A DNA stretch of 64,000 bases from Terriglobia bacterium (GTDB taxonomy: Bacteria; Acidobacteriota; Terriglobia; JAJPHL01), in the NCBI GenBank assembly GCA_021325275.1, contig JAJPHL010000034.1, forward strand, positions 62,001 through 126,000, given 5' to 3'. A program made the position numbers and the translations under genes. Numbering within the stretch: the first letter of the stretch is position 1; every line of letters begins with the position of its first letter. The notes below the pieces were generated by a model. It was not told the origin of the DNA, ran no database searches, and was given only the letters and a program-made list of their open reading frames with translations. This document shows, piece after piece, positions 8,008 to 17,472 of this stretch.

Positions 8008-9360
8008 TCACTGCTTAATGATGGTCCCGTCGCTGCGGCGGATTTCGCCCCAGCCTCCGTTCAACCGTTGACGCTCGCCGCGTTCGCCTGTTCCATAGGG
8101 ATATTTCGCCGCGGCTTTCTCGTCCACTTCAATGCCCCATCCGGGTTTCTCGTTGATATAGAGATAACCGTTTTTCATCACCGGGCAACCGTCGAAGACT
8201 TCGCGCGACGCGTCGTTGAACGGCGAGTATTCCTGGATTCCGAAGTTGTGGCACACCAAGTCGAGTGTGACATTCGCGGCATGTCCGATCGGCGACACGT
8301 CGCCGGGACCATGCCACGCCGTCTTCACGCCAAAGATTTCTCCCATGGCCGCCACTTTGCGCGCGGGCGTGAATCCACCCATTTGGGTCACGTGCATGCG
8401 CATGTAGTCGATCAAACGCTCCGAGATCAGCGGCGTCCACTCGTGGGGACTGTTGAATAGTTCGCCCATCGCCAGGGGCGTCGCGCACTGTTGGCGAATC
8501 CGCCGGAAATAGGCGATGTCTTCCGGCGACAACACGTCTTCGAGAAAGAACAGGCGGAATGGTTCCACCGCTTTCGCCAGTTGAACCGCTTGAATCGGCG
8601 AAACGCGCTCGTGGACATCGTGGAGCAATTCGACCTCGTCGCCAAGTTCCTTGCGGCAAGCTTCCAGCATTTTGATCGCCGCGCGCATGTAATACGCGGG
8701 TTCGAAAACCGGACTCGAATGTAGCACTTCGGGTTTGGCTTGAGCGTCGCCGCGCGCCGAGCCATATCCAGCCATGCCCGCCACGCCCACCTGCACGCGA
8801 ACGTGACGGAAACCTTGCGCCATGATCTTCCGGGCGCTGTCGAGGACCTGTGGTATGTCCTGGCCCGAGGCGTGGGAATAGCAATCCACAGCTTCGCGGT
8901 GTTTTCCTCCGGCCAGTTGGTAAACGGGCATTCCGGCTTGACGGCCCTTGATGTCCCACAAGGCCTGATCGACGCCGCTGATAGCGTTGTTCAACACAGG
9001 ACCGTTGCGCCAGTACGAACTGTTGTACATGGCCTGCCAAAGATCGTCGATGCGATCGGTCGTCTTGCCGATTAAAAACGGGCGGAGGTATTTTTCGACG
9101 GCGGCATTCACGAGTTCGGCGCGCTGCGTGAACGTGCCGCACCCGTAGCCGTAAAGCCCGTCCTGATCCGTAACGATCTTGACGACGGTCAAGCGCACTC
9201 CCGCCGGCGCGGTCGCAATCACGCGAACGTCTTTGATTTTGGGCGTCGGCAAAGTGCGACTGGCGCGCTCTGCTTTTTCCTGAGCGCGAAGCAACGGGGA
9301 AGGCAAAGCCGCTCCGGCCGCGGCGACCACCCAACTCTTCAGGAGTGACCTACGATTCAT
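8008..9360 (-). CDS. Tat-exported enolase-superfamily enzyme, mannonate dehydratase (ManD/RspA)-like
   Basis: The 450-residue protein has a twin-arginine leader (NRRSLLK followed by a hydrophobic stretch and a cut near LLRAQ). The body is a mandelate racemase/muconate lactonizing fold closest in pattern to the ManD/RspA group: LWDIKGRQAGMPVYQLAGG, LLHDVHERVSP (metal Asp and the ManD-type His two residues on), FFLEDVLSPED and MGELFNSPHEW supply the metal-binding Glu residues. Cytosolic ManD converts D-mannonate to 2-keto-3-deoxygluconate. Export of such an enzyme is unusual but recurs in Acidobacteria, so the true substrate may be another acid sugar. The gene converges on the BNR gene with a 19-base gap, and the ATG at 9360 starts the Tat signal. 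Confidence 0.85.
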   Translation of the reverse strand: MNRRSLLKSWVVAAAGAALPSPLLRAQEKAERASRTLPTPKIKDVRVIATAPAGVRLTVVKIVTDQDGLYGYGCGTFTQRAELVNAAVEKYLRPFLIGKTTDRIDDLWQAMYNSSYWRNGPVLNNAISGVDQALWDIKGRQAGMPVYQLAGGKHREAVDCYSHASGQDIPQVLDSARKIMAQGFRHVRVQVGVAGMAGYGSARGDAQAKPEVLHSSPVFEPAYYMRAAIKMLEACRKELGDEVELLHDVHERVSPIQAVQLAKAVEPFRLFFLEDVLSPEDIAYFRRIRQQCATPLAMGELFNSPHEWTPLISERLIDYMRMHVTQMGGFTPARKVAAMGEIFGVKTAWHGPGDVSPIGHAANVTLDLVCHNFGIQEYSPFNDASREVFDGCPVMKNGYLYINEKPGWGIEVDEKAAAKYPYGTGERGERQRLNGGWGEIRRSDGTIIKQ

Positions 9361-9418
9361 GACGCCTTGGGAAAGGCTATCACGAAAGGCAATCGGCTGT
9401 CGTGGCGCGACCGGAACG

Positions 9419-12046
9419 TCACTCGTACCTTAACGCAACCAGCGGATCCACCTTCGTTGCGCGTCGCGCCGGAATATAACAAGCCAACAATGCCGACCCG
9501 ACCAGAAGCAAGGTCACACCGGCGAAGGTCAGCGGATCCGTGCCAGTCACGCCGAACAGCAGCGAGGCAATCGTGCGCGTCAAGGCCAATGAACCGGCGA
9601 TCCCGATCGTCACGCCGATGAAGATCGTGCGCAGTCCTTGGCCCAGAATCAGTTTCAGAACGTCGCCCGTGGCCGCCCCCAGAGCCACGCGCACTCCAAT
9701 TTCTCGCGTGCGCCGGCTGACCGAATAGGCCATCACGCCAAAGACGCCGATCGTTGCCAGTACGAGCGCAGTGATTCCGAATGATCCAATGAGAATCGCG
9801 TTGAATCTCCGCGATCCCAGCGAGGCGGAATACAATTCCGCAAAGGTGCGGAAGTTCGAAGGAATCTCCGGATCGAGATCCCGCAGGATTCCTCGCGCTG
9901 CCGCGGTTACCGACGCGGTGTCGGTGTCGCTGAGCATTGCTACGCTGATGTGCGGCAAGGGACGCTGAAACAAGTTCACGTAGACCGTGGGAGTCGGCGC
10001 CAAGTCCAGGCCGTACTCCCGCGTGTCGCCGACGATCCCGACAATGGTCAGCAGGCGAATGTCGCCATCCATATTTCCAAACTCGATGGTGCGGCCGAGC
10101 GGATCTTGATTGGGCCAGCGTTCGCGCGCCAGCGACTCGGTGATCACAGCGACGTGCGGAGAATTCGCGCCGTCGTGCTCGTTGAAGAAACGGCCGCGGA
10201 TCAGCCGCATTCCAAGAACCCGGAAGTAATCTGGAGTGGCCGCGCAAAAGTCTGCGATGCCGAGGCGCTCTTTCTGCTGCCCCAACTTTCGTAAATCGTC
10301 CATCGACTTCGGCACTTCATTGGGCGCCATCATTATGAACGACCCATCGGGATGCCCACCATCGAGCGGCAATCCACTGGTCGCGCCCACGCTGCGCACG
10401 CCGGGAATTTGTTTCAACCGTTCGATCAGGTTGGAAAAGAAAACGGCCTGGCCCGCTCTGGCGGCCGGATCTCTGGTCCAGGGAAGCGCGATGTCCATGG
10501 CTACAATTTTGTCGACGCGAAATCCGGGATCGACTTCCAGCACTTTCATCAGACTGCGCCCGAACAATCCCGCGCCGACCACCAACACTAAGGTAATCGC
10601 GATCTGGGCTGTCACGATGATTCGGCCCACACGCTGACTTCCCAGCGAACCGGCTTGTCCACGCCCGCCCTCTCCCAAACCCTCGCGCAAGTCTCCAGAG
10701 GTCGCGCGGATCGCCGTGAACGCTCCCAAGCCGGCGGCCACCGCAGTGGAAAGAAGCAACGCGAACGCCAACACCGGAAGGTTCACCGAAACGCTCTCCA
10801 TTCGCGGAAGATTGCCCGGCGCCATTGCGACGATTCCGCGCACGCCCCAGAACGCGCCGATCACGCCCAGCCCGCCTCCCAATAACGAAAGGAGAAACGC
10901 CTCGGTCAGGAATTGACGGATCAATCGCCCGCGTGCGGCGCCCAGCGCGCTACGAACGGCGAGTTCGCGTCCGCGCACCGAGGCTTGCGCTAAGAGCAAG
11001 TTCGCCACGTTCGCGCACGCCACCATCAGCAGAAATCCCACCGCACCCAGCAAAATCAGCAGCGGCGTGCGAACCTTACCGGTAAGCGAATCTTGCAGCG
11101 GAATTACCGTTCCGTCTTTGAGCAAATAATCGCCCTGCTCGTTCGAGGCATCGTGAATGCGCCGCGCGATCACACTGATGTCGCGATTCGCCTGCTCCAC
11201 TGTCACGCCGTCGCGCAATCGTCCGGCAGCGCTGTAGTTATGCGATGTGCGGTGTAGGTTTTCGCCCGTCAGATCGGCCGGCAACCACAAGTCGACGTTC
11301 GCGGGAAAATGAAAAGCGGGTGGAAGTACGCCAATGACGGAGTAGACCGTTTGATCGATCCGCAAGTGCGATTGTGAGAGATCGCGCGGCGATCCCAGAT
11401 ACTCGGTCCAATATCCGTAGCTCACTAGAGCCGTGGGCCCGGCGCCTTTCTTCGCGTCGGCGGCGGTGAAGTCGCGTCCGATGGCCGGCTCGACGCCGAA
11501 GACCTTCAGGAAGTCGGGCGAAACGCTTGCCACGACCGAGCGGGTGGGCTGCGACGCACCGGAAACCGAGACGGTGTACGCGGAATACTTGGCGATACTC
11601 TCGAAGCTGCGGTTCTGGTCGCGAAAATCGTCGAAGTTTGGATCCGCCAGACGCGTCGTCCGCCCCTTCGAGGACACTTCGAAGATGGCCATGATCCGAT
11701 TGGAATCGCGATAAGCCAGCGGCCGCAACAACACGCCGTACACGACGCTGAAAATCGCGGTGGTCACACCGATGCCCAAGGCCAACGTGAGGACGGCGAT
11801 GGTGGAGAAACCGAAATTCTTCTGCAGTTGCCGAAGCGCGTAGCGGCCGTCGGATACAACCGAGGAAAGCCAATTCCAACTCCACATATCCCGTGTGACC
11901 TCCTGAATCAATCCCTCATTTCCCATTTCCCGCCGTGCGTTGGCCTCGGCCTCGGCGCGAGATTCGCCGCGTTCCAGGCGATCGCGAATGGCCATTTGCA
12001 AGTGGCTCTCGATTTCGGCTTTCAGTCGCTCGTTACGATTGGCCAT
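9419..12046 (-). CDS. MacB/FtsX-type ABC permease of the acidobacterial duplicated class (ADOP-like)
   Basis: The 875-residue protein begins with a charged prefix domain (KAEIESHLQMAIRDRLERGE, about 9-28), which marks the PadR-linked orphan permeases of Acidobacteria. Two MacB_PCD/FtsX modules follow. The first hydrophobic helix is IAVLTLALGIGVTTAIFSVV (about 84-103). A three-helix FtsX group lies near residues 330-440, and the final one near 780-865 ends in PARRATKVDPLVALRYE. No ATPase is encoded next to it, so these proteins either borrow an ATPase or act without one; their substrate is unknown. The start codon overlaps the 3' end of padR by 14 bases, so both are translated from one transcript and PadR likely controls it. 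Confidence 0.9.
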   Translation of the reverse strand: MANRNERLKAEIESHLQMAIRDRLERGESRAEAEANARREMGNEGLIQEVTRDMWSWNWLSSVVSDGRYALRQLQKNFGFSTIAVLTLALGIGVTTAIFSVVYGVLLRPLAYRDSNRIMAIFEVSSKGRTTRLADPNFDDFRDQNRSFESIAKYSAYTVSVSGASQPTRSVVASVSPDFLKVFGVEPAIGRDFTAADAKKGAGPTALVSYGYWTEYLGSPRDLSQSHLRIDQTVYSVIGVLPPAFHFPANVDLWLPADLTGENLHRTSHNYSAAGRLRDGVTVEQANRDISVIARRIHDASNEQGDYLLKDGTVIPLQDSLTGKVRTPLLILLGAVGFLLMVACANVANLLLAQASVRGRELAVRSALGAARGRLIRQFLTEAFLLSLLGGGLGVIGAFWGVRGIVAMAPGNLPRMESVSVNLPVLAFALLLSTAVAAGLGAFTAIRATSGDLREGLGEGGRGQAGSLGSQRVGRIIVTAQIAITLVLVVGAGLFGRSLMKVLEVDPGFRVDKIVAMDIALPWTRDPAARAGQAVFFSNLIERLKQIPGVRSVGATSGLPLDGGHPDGSFIMMAPNEVPKSMDDLRKLGQQKERLGIADFCAATPDYFRVLGMRLIRGRFFNEHDGANSPHVAVITESLARERWPNQDPLGRTIEFGNMDGDIRLLTIVGIVGDTREYGLDLAPTPTVYVNLFQRPLPHISVAMLSDTDTASVTAAARGILRDLDPEIPSNFRTFAELYSASLGSRRFNAILIGSFGITALVLATIGVFGVMAYSVSRRTREIGVRVALGAATGDVLKLILGQGLRTIFIGVTIGIAGSLALTRTIASLLFGVTGTDPLTFAGVTLLLVGSALLACYIPARRATKVDPLVALRYE

Positions 12047-12386
12047 GGCTCAAGATTCCTCCGATTGCCGCGACAATCTGCTCCCAACGTGACCGCTCCG
12101 AAAGGAGTTGCTTCTTGCCTGCGGCGGTCAGCCGATAAACTTTCACGCGCTGCTGATTCTCCGACGTCTTCCACTCCGCGGCGATCCACCGGGAGCGTTC
12201 CAGACGATGCAGCGCCGGGTAAAGCGAACCGGTGTCCGCGTGCAGGACGTCGCTCGATCCGGCGCGGATCGCCTGGCTAATCCCGTAACCATGGCGCGGC
12301 CCCCATTGCAACGTCTGCAGGATGATCAGATCGAGCGTGCCCTGCAACAGTTCGATGCGGTTCCGGTATCTCGGTTTTGTCGGCAT
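12033..12386 (-). CDS. PadR-family transcriptional repressor
   Basis: The 117-residue protein is a short PadR regulator. A winged-helix domain runs over residues 10-85 (LLQGTLDLIILQTLQWGPRH, HGYGISQAI, TGSLYPALHRLER, VYRLTAAGKKQL) with a short C-terminal helix. Proteins of this type repress the downstream permease and usually autoregulate. The ATG at 12386 is preceded by two copies of an inverted GTAGAC/GTCTAC-like motif. The 3' end overlaps the permease start by 14 bases. Confidence 0.92.
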   Translation of the reverse strand: MPTKPRYRNRIELLQGTLDLIILQTLQWGPRHGYGISQAIRAGSSDVLHADTGSLYPALHRLERSRWIAAEWKTSENQQRVKVYRLTAAGKKQLLSERSRWEQIVAAIGGILSHGQS

Positions 12387-12422
12387 GTAGACGTTCTACT
12401 CCCATGGATGTAGACGGTCTAC
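12387..12422 (-). promoter_or_regulatory. Twin PadR operator candidates overlapping the padR promoter
   Basis: Two 13-base near-palindromes lie at 12387-12399 (GTAGACGTTCTAC) and 12410-12422 (GTAGACGGTCTAC), with centres 23 bases apart, about two helical turns. On the minus strand the first supplies TAGAAC, placed as a -10 box six bases before the padR ATG, and the second covers the -35 region. Binding there would block transcription of padR and the permease. Assignment to PadR is inference from position and symmetry. Confidence 0.65.
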
Positions 12423-12502
12423 TTCCTAGGTGGTTAGCAGGAAATTGGACCGTATAGGGAAAGATCGCTGGATGCGGCTCTCACGAGACCGAAGTCCACC
12501 GT

Positions 12503-12988
12503 CTACTCGTCGGGACGCTGCGCTTCCCAAAGGGCTTCTAGTTCGAGCAAGGCCTCACGATCTTTCACACGATCGGCGGCGCGCTTCGCGGCGATCAACT
12601 TGGGGAGCGAAAGGACCGCACAGGGAAAACCGAAGACCTCCGTCACGAGAGCGCCCGCCCGTGCTTCGTCGTAGCCGCCGACCCCCGCCACTTCTCCCAG
12701 GAGATCAAGCGGCCCAATGTCGGTATTGAGGATAAAGTTCAGACCCCGACGCAACGTTTCTGCGTCCCACAGGAAAGGGATACCCTCCGGCGCACCACGA
12801 AGTTTCGGATGTAAGGGAGCAAGCGTACGACTGAGGCGTTTCAAATTCTCCGCGTCGCGCGCGTAGCAAATGTCCAGGTCGAAGGTTGGCCGAGCCGCTC
12901 CATGTGCCGTGGCCGCGCCGCCTCCAACAATTACAAATTGAACGCCACCGTCGGTAAGAACGCGAAGAAGCTGGCCAAGGATTCTCAT
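12503..12988 (-). CDS. Nucleotidyltransferase-like protein (AbiEii / DUF6036-type)
   Basis: The 161-residue protein starts MRILGQLLRVL. It shows a nucleotidyltransferase pattern: VIVGGGAATAHGAARPTFDLD (here the fold's GG/S loop and the DLD metal-binding pair at about 21-41) and later PLDLLGEVAG, which could supply the third Asp. The C-terminal LPKLIAAKRAADRVKDREAL is the helix common to AbiEii/MNT-like and DUF6036 proteins. Such proteins act as toxins or nucleotide-modifying enzymes in some two-gene modules, or are domesticated. The ATG overlaps the stop of the upstream small gene in an ATGA junction, so the pair is translationally coupled. The longer frame from 13126 overlaps that gene completely and was rejected. 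Confidence 0.78.
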   Translation of the reverse strand: MRILGQLLRVLTDGGVQFVIVGGGAATAHGAARPTFDLDICYARDAENLKRLSRTLAPLHPKLRGAPEGIPFLWDAETLRRGLNFILNTDIGPLDLLGEVAGVGGYDEARAGALVTEVFGFPCAVLSLPKLIAAKRAADRVKDREALLELEALWEAQRPDE

Positions 12989-13185
12989 TTCATAGGCCGC
13001 GCAGAGCCCCGGAGCTCGGCGAAATCTTCCATCACGGAATCCAAGTACTGCAGCCGCTCGGCAGGTGTCCGCTGCAACTGGCTGATCAGCAGCGTGAGAT
13101 CCACGCCGTACTCGCGCGCTTCCCAAATCTTGCCGCCCGGTTTGGGATTCCTTAGGCGTTCGATGGCGACCTCAGTCGATACCAT
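12985..13185 (-). CDS. Small helical protein coupled to the nucleotidyltransferase
   Basis: The 66-residue protein starts MVSTEVAIERLRNPKPGGKI and continues with GVDLTLLISQLQRTPAERL. Small proteins with this EVAIERLRxPKPG...DLTLL...TPxER pattern precede nucleotidyltransferase genes in many soil bacteria (recalled, not checked). The arrangement resembles a cognate-partner or antitoxin layout, but no function is established here. The ATG at 13185 has a TACACT box ending six bases upstream, and the stop overlaps the next start (ATGA). A longer frame to 13377 runs through the duplicated groEL terminator and is unlikely to be translated. Confidence 0.7.
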   Translation of the reverse strand: MVSTEVAIERLRNPKPGGKIWEAREYGVDLTLLISQLQRTPAERLQYLDSVMEDFAELRGSARPMK

Positions 13186-13191
13186 GCCTTG

Positions 13192-13197
13192 AGTGTA
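13192..13197 (-). promoter_or_regulatory. -10 box of a probable leaderless transcript (small protein / nucleotidyltransferase pair)
   Basis: TACACT on the minus strand ends six bases (CAAGGC) before the ATG at 13185. The -35 region is occupied by the terminator-like hairpin of the duplicated groEL 3' segment. Confidence 0.45.
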
Positions 13198-13200
13198 ACG

Positions 13201-13258
13201 CAAAAAGGCCGCCCGATCTTCGAGCGGCATTTTTCGTGAATCGCGAGCAACCAAATTA
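13201..13258. repeat. 58-base direct repeat, copy A: groEL-type stop and terminator segment
   Basis: The segment matches 14244-14301, the stop codon and terminator of groEL, with the outer 18 and 28 bases nearly identical (one mismatch in the right 28) and a diverged loop. The hairpin is kept by different bases: GCCGC / GCGGC plus inner CGA / TCG. On the minus strand it ends with a T run and reads out of the small membrane-gene region toward the nucleotidyltransferase pair. Confidence 0.85.
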
Positions 13259-13375
13259 GCGCTTGGAGGTCGCTGACTGGCGCGGCGGCCTGATTCGGCT
13301 GAAAATGATTTGGATCGCCGTGCCGCCTCAGGGTGTCTAATAAGTGTGAATAGGTATTGGACAGGAGGCAACGTC

Positions 13376-13600
13376 ATGAAGGACGATCAAAAGCTTCCAC
13401 AAATCAACATGTCGAAGTTACCGGTTGCGGGCGGCGTGGCCGGCGCGATCTTCGCCCTGGCCACCATGTCGATCTTTTTCACCGGCGTTCCGCTGGTGCG
13501 CGTCTTTTTTCCAGTGGCCATCGCTGTCGGCGCAGGACTGGCGCTCGCGTTTCATTTCTTCCACCACGAGAAGGCGAGCACGTCCCGCATTCTGTCCTAA
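13376..13600 (+). CDS. Small two-helix membrane protein, unknown function
   Basis: The 74-residue protein starts MKDDQKLPQINMSKLPVAGG. Two predicted membrane helices (about 17-35 GVAGAIFALATMSIFFTG and 39-60 LVRVFFPVAIAVGAGLALAF) end in a His-rich tail (HFFHHEK). A strong Shine-Dalgarno (AGGAGG at 13363-13368) precedes the ATG at proper distance, which fixes the start. The family was not recognised. It lies with the next gene between the two copies of the groEL terminator repeat. Confidence 0.65.
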   Translation: MKDDQKLPQINMSKLPVAGGVAGAIFALATMSIFFTGVPLVRVFFPVAIAVGAGLALAFHFFHHEKASTSRILS

Positions 13601-13675
13601 GGGCGCGCGATCCTGGCCGCGCCAGACGCTCAGTCGGATTGTGATAGAGTGGTTTCAATAGAAACGAGGTCATCG

Positions 13676-14068
13676 ATGAGAACCCATCTGTTACTTGCTG
13701 CGATTGCTGCCGCGATTCTGGCCTTGAGCGGAAGCACGGCTTTAGCACAAGATCGAGACCGGCAGGGTCATACCCAGTTTGACGACCATGACCAAAAGGC
13801 TGCGCACGACTGGTACGACAAGAATAAACAGCATCCTCCGGCAGGATTTAGAGACCAAGACCGCCTGTCTCCCGAGGAGGAATCACGTCTTCACGAAGGC
13901 ACGGTGCTGGACAAGGACATGCGAAGGAAGGTCCACTCTGCACCTCGCGATCTGGCGCGCCAGTTGCCTCCCCCGCCCAGCAACCACCGCTACGTTGCGA
14001 TCGGCGGCCATGTCGGCCTGATTGATAACAAATTCCAAGTCAAGGCTGTCATCCACCTGCACGAGTAA
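13676..14068 (+). CDS. Secreted RcnB/CigR-like periplasmic protein
   Basis: The 130-residue protein has a signal peptide (residues 1-24, ending STALAQ). The mature part is highly charged and His-rich (DRDRQGHTQFDDHDQKAAHD), with a C-terminal segment LARQLPPPPSNHRYVAIGGH followed by a short hydrophobic strand. That resembles the end of RcnB/CigR-family periplasmic proteins, where a Pro-rich stretch precedes a YVRVG.DV-type strand. RcnB modulates nickel/cobalt efflux in enterics. Here no Rcn transporter is adjacent and the match is partial, so the role is open. The start follows the weak Shine-Dalgarno ACGAGG. Confidence 0.6.
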   Translation: MRTHLLLAAIAAAILALSGSTALAQDRDRQGHTQFDDHDQKAAHDWYDKNKQHPPAGFRDQDRLSPEEESRLHEGTVLDKDMRRKVHSAPRDLARQLPPPPSNHRYVAIGGHVGLIDNKFQVKAVIHLHE

Positions 14069-14243
14069 GGCCTGGAGAGCAAAGCGCCTTCAAGTAGCCG
14101 CTGGCGCAGCCCGCGACCGAAATATCTGCCGTTCCAGAGGCGTTCGGAGTTGCCCGCTTCGCCCAGCGTCAACCTCAAAACCTGTGATCCACTTGGCCGC
14201 GCGGCCGCGCCGTGGCCTCGCGGAATCCTAAAGAACCGCAAAA

Positions 14244-14298
14244 CAAAAAGGCCGCCCGATCTCTTGGGCGGCCTTTTCGTGAATCGCGAACAACCAAA

Positions 14299-14301
<3 letters not shown>
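14244..14301 (-). terminator. groEL stop codon and rho-independent terminator (direct repeat copy B)
   Basis: Downstream of the groEL TAA (14299-14301) the minus strand forms GCCGCCC ... GGGCGGC (14251-14272, 7-bp stem, 8-base loop) followed by CTTTTTG. The whole 58-base block is repeated at 13201-13258. Transcription of the plus-strand RcnB-like gene would run into the same hairpin. Confidence 0.85.
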
Positions 14302-16008
<1,707 letters not shown>

Positions 16009-16329
16009 TTAGGCGGCTTTGCTGCTCTTCTTGCCGCTGGCTTCCTCGATGATGCCGAGGATTTCGTCCTCGCGCATGATCAGGAATTCCGCGCCGTCGA
16101 TCTTGACTTCGGAACCGGAATACTTCGCGAACAGGATGTGGTCGCCGGCTTTCACGTCCAGAGGCACGAGCTGACCGCTCTCCAGACGCTTGCCTTTGCC
16201 CGCCGCCACAACCACTCCGCTTTGCGGTTTTTCCTTGGCCGTGTCGGGGATGATGATTCCACCCTTCACTTGCTCCTTTTCCTCGGTCCTCTTGACCAGA
16301 ATGCGGTCATAAAGGGGTCGAAGTTCCAT
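16009..16329 (-). CDS. groES: Co-chaperonin GroES (Hsp10)
   Basis: The 106-residue protein starts [20 protein letters not shown] and has the GroES mobile loop [15 protein letters not shown], then the core [20 protein letters not shown] and MREDEILGI. It is slightly longer than the usual 95-100 residues because of a charged tail ([12 protein letters not shown]). It caps the GroEL ring. A strong Shine-Dalgarno (GGAGGG) precedes the ATG at 16329, and a CIRCE-like inverted repeat lies upstream. Confidence 0.97.
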   Translation of the reverse strand: MELRPLYDRILVKRTEEKEQVKGGIIIPDTAKEKPQSGVVVAAGKGKRLESGQLVPLDVKAGDHILFAKYSGSEVKIDGAEFLIMREDEILGIIEEASGKKSSKAA

Positions 16330-16360
16330 TTGATAACCCTCCGTATGCTGAAATATGCTA

Positions 16361-16384
16361 ATTGAGCACTCAACCTTGCTCAGT
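16361..16384 (-). promoter_or_regulatory. CIRCE-like inverted repeat upstream of groES
   Basis: Arms TGAGCA (16363-16368) and TGCTCA (16377-16382) are perfect inverted repeats 8 bases apart, and the outer A/T pair also matches. On the minus strand the downstream half reads GAGTGCTCAA, which is the CIRCE half-site GAGTGCTAA with one extra C. The other half departs from consensus. HrcA control of groESL is plausible but not proven from this site. Confidence 0.45.
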
Positions 16385-16450
16385 TACCTATTATCATGTC
16401 ACCGTTCGCACAATGTCAAGCGGAAATTTTGCGAAAATGCCCAAGCCTGT

Positions 16451-16479
16451 TTGCGTTTTGTCGATCGCCGCTGTTATCA
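16451..16479 (+). promoter_or_regulatory. Candidate sigma-70-like promoter for the FkbM methyltransferase
   Basis: TTGCGT and TTATCA are separated by 17 bases, about 48 bases before the ATG at 16527. Neither hexamer is a strong match, and no other candidate was seen in the gap. Confidence 0.35.
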
Positions 16480-16526
16480 TACGGAACGCAAACCGCCGCC
16501 ACCCGGCTCAAAACGTCGACCTATCT

Positions 16527-17303
16527 ATGAGCTTCGCCCTCAACCAAATCAGAAAATACCAGCCGCACTTAGGACTCTACGAATCGTGCCGATGGACGGC
16601 GTCACGGATTTGGAATCTGCGTTTCGGGCAGGACGGAGCCAGCAGCCGCGTGCGACCACCGGCAGCGCCGCATCGCGTGGAGTGCCGTCGTGACAGCACC
16701 GACGAGGTCTGTTTCCACCACCTTTTCATTCGCCGGGAACTTGAAGGTGCGCGAGCGTTCGCCCCTCCGGATTTGATCATGGACCTTGGGGCCAACGTTG
16801 GGTTTGCGTCCATCTATTTGATGAACCTGTTCCCTGCGGCGACATTGATCGCGATCGAGCCCGACCCAGCCAATTTTGAGGTGTGTCGGCGCAATCTGGC
16901 GCCATACGGAAGCCGCGTTCGGTTGGTGAAGGGCGGCATTTGGCACAGCCGAGTACCTCTAGTCCTTTCGCGCGGCACTTATCGGGATGGCGGCGACTGG
17001 AGCGTGGAAGTGCGGGAAGCGCAGCCCGGCGAGACGGGCGACGTAGAGGGCTGGGATATTCCGAGCCTCTTGGCGCTTACCGGCCACACGCGAATCGGCC
17101 TGCTCAAGGTTGATATCGAAGGTAGCGAGCGGGCGCTGTTTTCCACGAACTCAAAAGCGTGGCTGGCGCGCGTCGACAACATCGTGGTGGAGATCCACGA
17201 CGAGCACTGCCATTCGGCCGTCTTCGACGCGATGCAGCCGTACAACTACGATCTCAGCGTCTCCGGCGAATATCAGGTTTTTCGCGGGATCACTCCGAAG
17301 TAG
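16527..17303 (+). CDS. FkbM-family SAM-dependent methyltransferase
   Basis: The 258-residue protein contains the FkbM Rossmann signatures: DLGANVGFASIYL (motif I, SAM binding), IAIEPDPANFEVCRRNL (post-I), GLLKVDIEGSERALF (motif with the conserved Asp and Glu) and IVVEIHDEH. FkbM proteins O-methylate sugars or polyketides and are often involved in surface polysaccharide modification. No glycan genes are adjacent, so the substrate is unknown. The longer frame from 16362 reads through the groES control region; the ATG at 16527 is preferred, though it lacks a clear Shine-Dalgarno. The first ~65 residues before the fold are not recognised. Confidence 0.82.
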   Translation: MSFALNQIRKYQPHLGLYESCRWTASRIWNLRFGQDGASSRVRPPAAPHRVECRRDSTDEVCFHHLFIRRELEGARAFAPPDLIMDLGANVGFASIYLMNLFPAATLIAIEPDPANFEVCRRNLAPYGSRVRLVKGGIWHSRVPLVLSRGTYRDGGDWSVEVREAQPGETGDVEGWDIPSLLALTGHTRIGLLKVDIEGSERALFSTNSKAWLARVDNIVVEIHDEHCHSAVFDAMQPYNYDLSVSGEYQVFRGITPK

Positions 17304-17420
17304 GGCGAATCCACTTATCCTTTTCTGATTCAGCCGTTTATGTCGAGCCAGGGGACCGAAGGCCCCGCCGACAAGATGGCAGCTCACCGGTTCAAGTAAC
17401 GTAGGAAAGCTAACACAGAG

Positions 17421-17450
17421 TTAGGAGTACCGTTTCGGTAGTGCTATAAT
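17421..17450 (+). promoter_or_regulatory. Promoter with embedded inverted repeat upstream of the KAP-like gene
   Basis: A perfect TATAAT lies at 17445-17450, 22 bases before the ATG at 17473, with a weak TTAGGA 18 bases upstream. Between them is a perfect inverted repeat TACCG-TTT-CGGTA (17428-17440), well placed for a repressor or activator. Confidence 0.5.
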
Positions 17451-17472
17451 CGGTCGGCTTATTTTTGGCATC

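Noticed and set aside
12989-13126. N-terminal extension of the nucleotidyltransferase
   Set aside because: It lies wholly inside the 66-residue gene; the ATGA overlap start gives the correct family length.
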